Shown piece after piece: positions 63,010 through 64,000 of a stretch of 64,000 nucleotides of DNA. Every line of letters starts with the position of its first letter. The stretch's first letter is position 1. The stretch spans positions 248,001 through 312,000 of the forward strand of contig NZ_VOGO01000004.1 in NCBI RefSeq assembly GCF_007923355.1. The letters run 5' to 3'. The position numbers and the translations under genes were made by a program. The notes beneath the pieces are model-generated. The model worked only from the letters and a program-made list of their open reading frames with translations, was not told the origin of the DNA and searched no databases. Source of the stretch: Falsiphaeobacter marinintestinus (GTDB lineage: Bacteria > Pseudomonadota > Alphaproteobacteria > Rhodobacterales > Rhodobacteraceae).

Positions 63010-64000
63010 TCACTCGGCTGCTATTTTTCCCGGATCGACCAAAGTAACGATGTCGGTCATGATCGTATTGAGCTCGAAATCCTTCGGAGTATAGACTTTC
63101 GAAACACCCATTTTCCTCAGTTTCTCGGCATCGTCATCTGGAATGATGCCACCGACAATCACCGGAATATGCGTCAGACCGGCGGCTTTCATACGGGTCA
63201 TGACCTCTTCGACCAACGGTACATGGCTGCCTGACAGAATTGACAGTCCGACAACATGGGCGTCGTCTTTTTGGGCGTTTTCCACGATTTCTTCAGGTGT
63301 CAGACGGATTCCGTCATAGGCAATGTCCATCCCGCAATCGCGAGCGCGGAACGCGATCTGTTCGGCCCCGTTGGAATGTCCATCCAGGCCCGGTTTGCCG
63401 ACAAGGAATTTCAGACGGCGGCCCAGCTTGTCGCTAACCGCATCAACGGCGGCGCGGATGTCGTCCAGCCCTTCGGTCTTGTTGGAAACCGATCCCGACA
63501 CTCCAGTCGGTCCGCGATAGGTGCCATAGACCTTGCGCATCTCTTCGGCCCATTCGCCGGTGGTAACGCCAGCTTTGGCGGCAGCAATTGACGGCTCCAT
63601 GACGTTTGCACCGGTTTTCGCAGCCTCGCGCAGCGCGGTCAGCGTGGCAGTCACGGCGGCATCGTCACGTTCGGTCCGCCAGCCATTCAACCGGTCGATC
63701 TGATCCTGCTCCATAGCCGGGTCGACGACCATGATGCCGCTGTCTCCGGTTGTCAGCGGCGATGGTTCGGTCGTGGTGAACTTGTTGACCCCCACAACAG
63801 TGGTTTCTCCGGCCTCGATACGGTTCAGACGCTCGGCATTTGAATCTACAAGGCGGGATTTCATGTATTCGATGGATGAGATCGCGCCGCCCATGCTGTC
63901 AAGGTTGGCCAGCTCGGCGCGGGCGCCGTCCTTCAACTCTTCAACCTTGCGATCAACGGCGGGGTTGTTGTCGAACAGGTCGTCATATTCCAGCAGGTCG
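63010..64000 (-). CDS. ecm: (2R)-ethylmalonyl-CoA mutase, C-terminal part
   Basis: 330 codons in the window; the reading frame continues past the right edge. The C-terminal B12-binding domain has the DxHxxG motif as DGHSNG in KPGLDGHSNGAEQIAFRA (in part), plus VGLSILSGSH and VIVGGIIPDDDAEKL. This is the MeaA/Ecm type rather than human-type methylmalonyl-CoA mutase. It converts (2R)-ethylmalonyl-CoA to methylsuccinyl-CoA in the ethylmalonyl-CoA pathway. In Rhodobacter ccr is adjacent, so I expect ccr just beyond the window. Confidence 0.92.
   Translation of the reverse strand, partial: DLLEYDDLFDNNPAVDRKVEELKDGARAELANLDSMGGAISSIEYMKSRLVDSNAERLNRIEAGETTVVGVNKFTTTEPSPLTTGDSGIMVVDPAMEQDQIDRLNGWRTERDDAAVTATLTALREAAKTGANVMEPSIAAAKAGVTTGEWAEEMRKVYGTYRGPTGVSGSVSNKTEGLDDIRAAVDAVSDKLGRRLKFLVGKPGLDGHSNGAEQIAFRARDCGMDIAYDGIRLTPEEIVENAQKDDAHVVGLSILSGSHVPLVEEVMTRMKAAGLTHIPVIVGGIIPDDDAEKLRKMGVSKVYTPKDFELNTIMTDIVTLVDPGKIAAE

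Overview
The window is chromosomal DNA of an alphaproteobacterium, almost certainly a Rhodobacteraceae (Roseobacter-type) member. The evidence is high GC, many GTG starts, tightly packed ATGA/GTGA gene overlaps, a joint TCA-cycle and ethylmalonyl-CoA-pathway locus, an LDH-type malate dehydrogenase, an HvrA-like H-NS protein and family combinations (TIGR02302, DUF1194, DUF1737, NnrU) typical of that group. I see no rRNA, tRNA, CRISPR array, transposase or integrase. Most of the window reads as core chromosome with a few inserted accessory genes.

Layout. 1-7.4 kb: a VOC protein fragment divergent from soxR; ETF-ubiquinone oxidoreductase, a TPR lipid-export-type protein and ispE; a polyprenyl diphosphate synthase; DUF2007, a TrmN6-like methyltransferase and DUF465. 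7.4-12.7 kb: LysR plus an EamA exporter, phaB, phaA and an EAL phosphodiesterase. 12.9-17.6 kb: tag, and two RTX proteins flanking a fatty acid hydroxylase. 17.7-27.1 kb: tlpA divergent from argH, an LptM-like lipoprotein, then a 3.3-kb block (glycine-zipper lipoprotein, membrane protein, TetR, DUF2834, ATP-grasp) separating it from lysA and the TIGR02302 gene. 27.1-33.5 kb: zinc-ribbon protein, ftsE-ftsX-plsC-PPOX, OmpA-like protein, arylamine N-acetyltransferase. 33.6-34.5 kb: a decayed 135-bp copy of the lpd 3' end and a small exported protein, forming an 894-bp duplication-bounded unit.

34.5-64 kb is the metabolic core. One long minus-strand operon appears to run sucC, methyltransferase, sucD, DUF805, hydrolase, sucA, sucB, unknown gene, MAPEG, lpd. 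Farther right are a cyclase, a glycosyltransferase, mdh, TauE, GNAT, then mcl2-nnrU-DUF1737-mch, DUF1194, and sdhC-sdhD-sdhA-(two sulfotransferases)-sdhB. The right end has small genes, DUF1989, deoD, an H-NS protein and the C-terminal part of ethylmalonyl-CoA mutase. PhaA, PhaB, Ecm, Mch and Mcl2 together cover five steps of the ethylmalonyl-CoA route of acetyl-CoA assimilation, and its products enter the TCA enzymes encoded alongside.

The most notable regulatory signal is a pair of TGTGATCACA palindromes, 21 bp centre to centre, found about 115-140 bp upstream of both sucC and sdhC. It looks like a shared operator for the two TCA operons. Other signals are a SoxR-type operator between soxR and the VOC gene, a PhaR-type CTGC-N4-GCAG palindrome over the phaA promoter, and a recurring roseobacter-style intergenic terminator repeat.
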